Below, one piece after another: positions 61,869 to 64,000 of a stretch of DNA of 64,000 nucleotides. The first letter of the stretch is position 1. The number at the start of each line of letters is the position of its first letter. A program made the translations under genes and the position numbers. The DNA lies in assembly GCA_958296195.1 (NCBI GenBank), contig OY282455.1, positions 4,247,736-4,311,735 of the forward strand. The letters run 5' to 3'. The stretch comes from an uncultured Pseudomonadales bacterium. Its GTDB lineage: Bacteria > Pseudomonadota > Gammaproteobacteria > Pseudomonadales > Azotimanducaceae. Below the pieces are notes generated by a model. The model ran no database searches and was not told where the DNA came from. It saw nothing but the letters and a program-made list of their open reading frames with translations.

Positions 61869-63224
61869 ATGCGCTACATCAGCACAAGGGGGGAGACCGA
61901 GCCGCTGCGGTTTCAGGATGCGATCCTCACCGGCTTGGCGCCGGACGGAGGGCTGCTGCTGCCGGAGACGATCCCCAGCGTGGCCGGCGAACTCGAGAGC
62001 CTGCGGGGGCTGGACTTTCGGGCGCTGGCCAAGGCGCTGCTGCCCAAGTTCGTCGATGACATTCCGGCGGCTGACCTTTCCGCCTTGGTGGACCAGGCCT
62101 ACGCTCACTTTGACTGCCCGGACGTAGTGCGCCTGCGTTCCGCCGGCGCCGTGCAGGTGCTGGAGCTTTTCCACGGTCCGACCTTGGCGTTCAAGGACAT
62201 CGCCCTGCAGTTTCTCGGCCGGCTGTTCGCCTACATCCTGAAGCGGCGCGGCGCCCGCCTCAACATCCTTGGCGCCACCAGCGGCGACACCGGCAGCGCG
62301 GCCATCGCCGGGGTGCGCGGCCAGCCGGGCATCGACATCTTCGTGATGTACCCCAAGGGCCGAATCAGCCGCCTGCAGGAGCTGCAGATGACCACGGTGA
62401 CGGACGCCAACGTGCATTGCCTAGCCGTTGCGGGCAGCTTTGACGACTGCCAGACCTTGATGAAGGGCATATTCGCCGACCTGGAGTTCAAGCGGCGGCA
62501 TGCCCTTGGCGCGGTGAACTCCGTCAACTGGGCCAGAGTGCTCGCCCAAGTCTTCTACTACGCCTACGCCAGCCTGCGCAGCCCAGCGCCGGTGTCCTTC
62601 TGCGTACCCACCGGCAATTTCGGCAACGTGTTCGCCGGCTACATCGCCAAGCGCATGGGCTTTCCCATCGCCCGCTTGATCGTCGCCACCAACGAAAACG
62701 ACATCCTCGCCAAGTTCTTCGCTTCCGGGCGCTACCGTCGTGGCGAGGTGCGCTTCACCGTTTCTCCAGCCATGGACATTCAGGTGGCCAGCAATTTTGA
62801 ACGCTTCCTCCATTACCATCTCGATGGGGATTCGGAGGCGCTCAAGGCGTTTATGGCGGATTTTCAAGCAAGCGGCGAAGCGAGGCTGCCGCGCCCGGAT
62901 GACGGCGCTTTCCTGGCCACGGCCGTCAATACGGAGGACACCCTGGCGGCGATTGGGGACGTTCACCGCCGCACCGGCTATGTGGCGGATCCGCACACCG
63001 CGGTCGGGCTTGCCGCCGCCATGCGCATGGCGGCGCCCGATCCCCTGATCGTTCTCGCCACCGCCCATCCAGCCAAATTCCCGGAATCCGTCAGCGAGGC
63101 GCTGGGAGCGTCGGTGGCGACCCATCCGGCTCTTGAGGCCCTAAGAGGCCGTGCGGAGCGCTGCGCCTCGCTGCCGGCCAAGGCCGACCGCATAAAGGCT
63201 TACATTGAAGCGCAAGCGACCTAA
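61869..63224 (+). CDS. thrC: Threonine synthase
   Basis: 451-residue PLP enzyme converting O-phospho-L-homoserine to threonine. MRYISTRGETEPLRFQDAIL is the usual start. The PLP Lys is in GPTLAFKDIALQFLG, the phosphate loop is ILGATSGDTGSAAI, and CVPTGNFGNVFAGYIAKRMG continues the family pattern. It follows the amtB terminator by about 22 nt, so its own promoter must lie within or before that hairpin. A GATCGGGGGCG ribosome binding site precedes the ATG. Confidence 0.94.
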   Translation: MRYISTRGETEPLRFQDAILTGLAPDGGLLLPETIPSVAGELESLRGLDFRALAKALLPKFVDDIPAADLSALVDQAYAHFDCPDVVRLRSAGAVQVLELFHGPTLAFKDIALQFLGRLFAYILKRRGARLNILGATSGDTGSAAIAGVRGQPGIDIFVMYPKGRISRLQELQMTTVTDANVHCLAVAGSFDDCQTLMKGIFADLEFKRRHALGAVNSVNWARVLAQVFYYAYASLRSPAPVSFCVPTGNFGNVFAGYIAKRMGFPIARLIVATNENDILAKFFASGRYRRGEVRFTVSPAMDIQVASNFERFLHYHLDGDSEALKAFMADFQASGEARLPRPDDGAFLATAVNTEDTLAAIGDVHRRTGYVADPHTAVGLAAAMRMAAPDPLIVLATAHPAKFPESVSEALGASVATHPALEALRGRAERCASLPAKADRIKAYIEAQAT

Positions 63225-63245
63225 CGGCCATTGTGAATAGCGTCT

Positions 63246-64000
63246 CTAGCGCTCTTCCGCGGCCTCCCGGCTGATGACGCCGGCCTCGGTCAGTTCGCGC
63301 AGATGCTGCTCCAAGGTCTGCATGCCGACCGCCCGGCCGGATTGCATGGCGGAGTGGAGTTGCGCCGGTTTGTCATCCCGCACTAGGCGGCGGACGGCGC
63401 TGGTGCCGACCATGATCTCGAAGGCCGCGACCCGTCCACCGCCCACTCGCCGGAAAAGCCTTTGCGAGACGACCGCCTGCAGGGACTCCGCCAGCATGGA
63501 GCGGGCCAAGCTCTTCTCTCCGGGCGGAAACATATCGACCACGCGGTTGATCGTCTGGCTGGCGGAGGGGGTGTGCAGGGTGCCGAGCACCAAGTGCCCA
63601 GTTTCCGCGGCGGTCAGGGCCAGGCTCATGGTCTCCTGATCCCGCATTTCCCCCACCATGATGATGTCCGGGTCCTCCCGCAGCGCCGCTCTTAGGGCGG
63701 CGGCGAAGCCGGGCGTGTGGCGGCCGGCCTCTCGTTGATGCACTAGGCAGTTCCTGCTGTGGTGGACGAACTCTATGGGGTCTTCAATGGTGAGGATGTG
63801 GGATCGCCGCTCCTCATTGATGAAGTCGAGCATCGCCGCCAAGGTGGTGCTCTTGCCGGAGCCGGTGGCGCCGGTGACCAGAACCAGCCCTTGACGACTG
63901 CGGCTGAGGCTGCGCAAAACCTCGCCGCCGCTCAATGTGGAGAGGGAGGGGATGCTGGTCGGCACCGTGCGGAAGGCGGCGCCGACGCCGCGGCTGTGGT
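63246..64000 (-). CDS. pilT: Type IV pilus retraction ATPase (C-terminal part, runs off the right edge)
   Basis: About 250 residues of a PilT/PilU-type ATPase; the N-terminal PAS-like domain is outside the window. Walker A is LVLVTGATGSGKSTTLAAML, the Asp box is HILTIEDPIEFVH, Walker B is ALREDPDIIMVGEMRDQETM, the His box is GHLVLGTLHT. It ends ISREAAEER, without the long extension of PilB. PilU is an equal option, since the partial sequence does not separate them. Drives pilus retraction in twitching and DNA uptake. Confidence 0.88.
   Translation of the reverse strand, partial: HSRGVGAAFRTVPTSIPSLSTLSGGEVLRSLSRSRQGLVLVTGATGSGKSTTLAAMLDFINEERRSHILTIEDPIEFVHHSRNCLVHQREAGRHTPGFAAALRAALREDPDIIMVGEMRDQETMSLALTAAETGHLVLGTLHTPSASQTINRVVDMFPPGEKSLARSMLAESLQAVVSQRLFRRVGGGRVAAFEIMVGTSAVRRLVRDDKPAQLHSAMQSGRAVGMQTLEQHLRELTEAGVISREAAEER

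Overview
This 64 kb window is high-GC and most likely comes from a gammaproteobacterium. The evidence is the comM / putative porin / glnK / amtB neighbourhood, a PilT-type ATPase, a PhaR-phasin polyhydroxyalkanoate locus, a heterotetrameric sarcosine oxidase (sox) operon and an NtrC/sigma-54-type control region. Genus cannot be set from the sequence. IS remnants, a short palindromic element, a PIN toxin pair and two ATPase-nuclease fusions show a plastic genome.

The most striking part is 1.9-11.0 kb. soxB (11545-12795) and soxD-soxA (1-1764) are parts of one operon in other bacteria. Here they are separated by about 9.8 kb that encodes a lasso-peptide (RiPP) locus. It has a PqqD-like leader-binding protein (10675-11025), an asparagine-synthetase-like lasso cyclase (8771-10606), and a precursor with a canonical lasso leader and a Gly1...Glu9 core (6883-7071). 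A GT8 glycosyltransferase, two unrelated sulfotransferases and an HPr-kinase-like peptide kinase follow in a tightly coupled series. A 2-oxoglutarate/Fe(II) oxygenase lies on the other strand at the edge. Between a sulfotransferase and the kinase is a second, divergent precursor-like ORF that shares the recognition motif but has no ring-closing acid in a usual position. The leader protease (B2) and an exporter are not seen. An intact IS1202-type (ISNCY) element with a 16-bp target duplication sits between the cyclase and the precursor, directly abutting the precursor's predicted -35 box. The precursor leader is encoded across C12 and C11 tracts, which could slip. Fragments of an IS30 transposase and a HigA-type antitoxin lie on the soxB side.

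13-25 kb holds an RND efflux pair, a serine hydrolase, a 166-bp MITE-like element, two SDR enzymes (one lacking the catalytic Tyr), an RDD membrane protein, a glycerophosphodiester phosphodiesterase, a DUF899 protein, a coiled-coil membrane protein and a PIN toxin with an unusual partner. 25-36 kb holds a broken membrane gene, an acyl-CoA dehydrogenase, a ComF protein, modABC for molybdate uptake, an acyltransferase, a metallo-beta-lactamase-fold enzyme, a HAD phosphatase and two GYD-domain proteins, one fused to a PlsC acyltransferase. 36-39 kb is the PHA locus: phasin, alpha/beta hydrolase and PhaR, with TGC/GCA-rich candidate operators between.

39-52 kb contains a third sulfotransferase, an amidohydrolase, glutathione-dependent formaldehyde dehydrogenase (a plausible outlet for formaldehyde from sarcosine oxidation), an ATPase-nuclease, an IS3 remnant before arfB, a SulP transporter, a CDP-alcohol phosphatidyltransferase and an alanine module (alr, Lrp-type regulator, ald, class-III aminotransferase). 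52-57 kb has two paralogous OmpA-like membrane proteins separated by a decayed IS3 element. The second carries an in-frame TAG before its conserved C-terminus. A second ATPase-nuclease follows. 57-64 kb holds comM, then a nitrogen-control block with two NtrC sites and a sigma-54 promoter ahead of a porin, glnK and amtB, a strong terminator, thrC and the start-truncated pilT.
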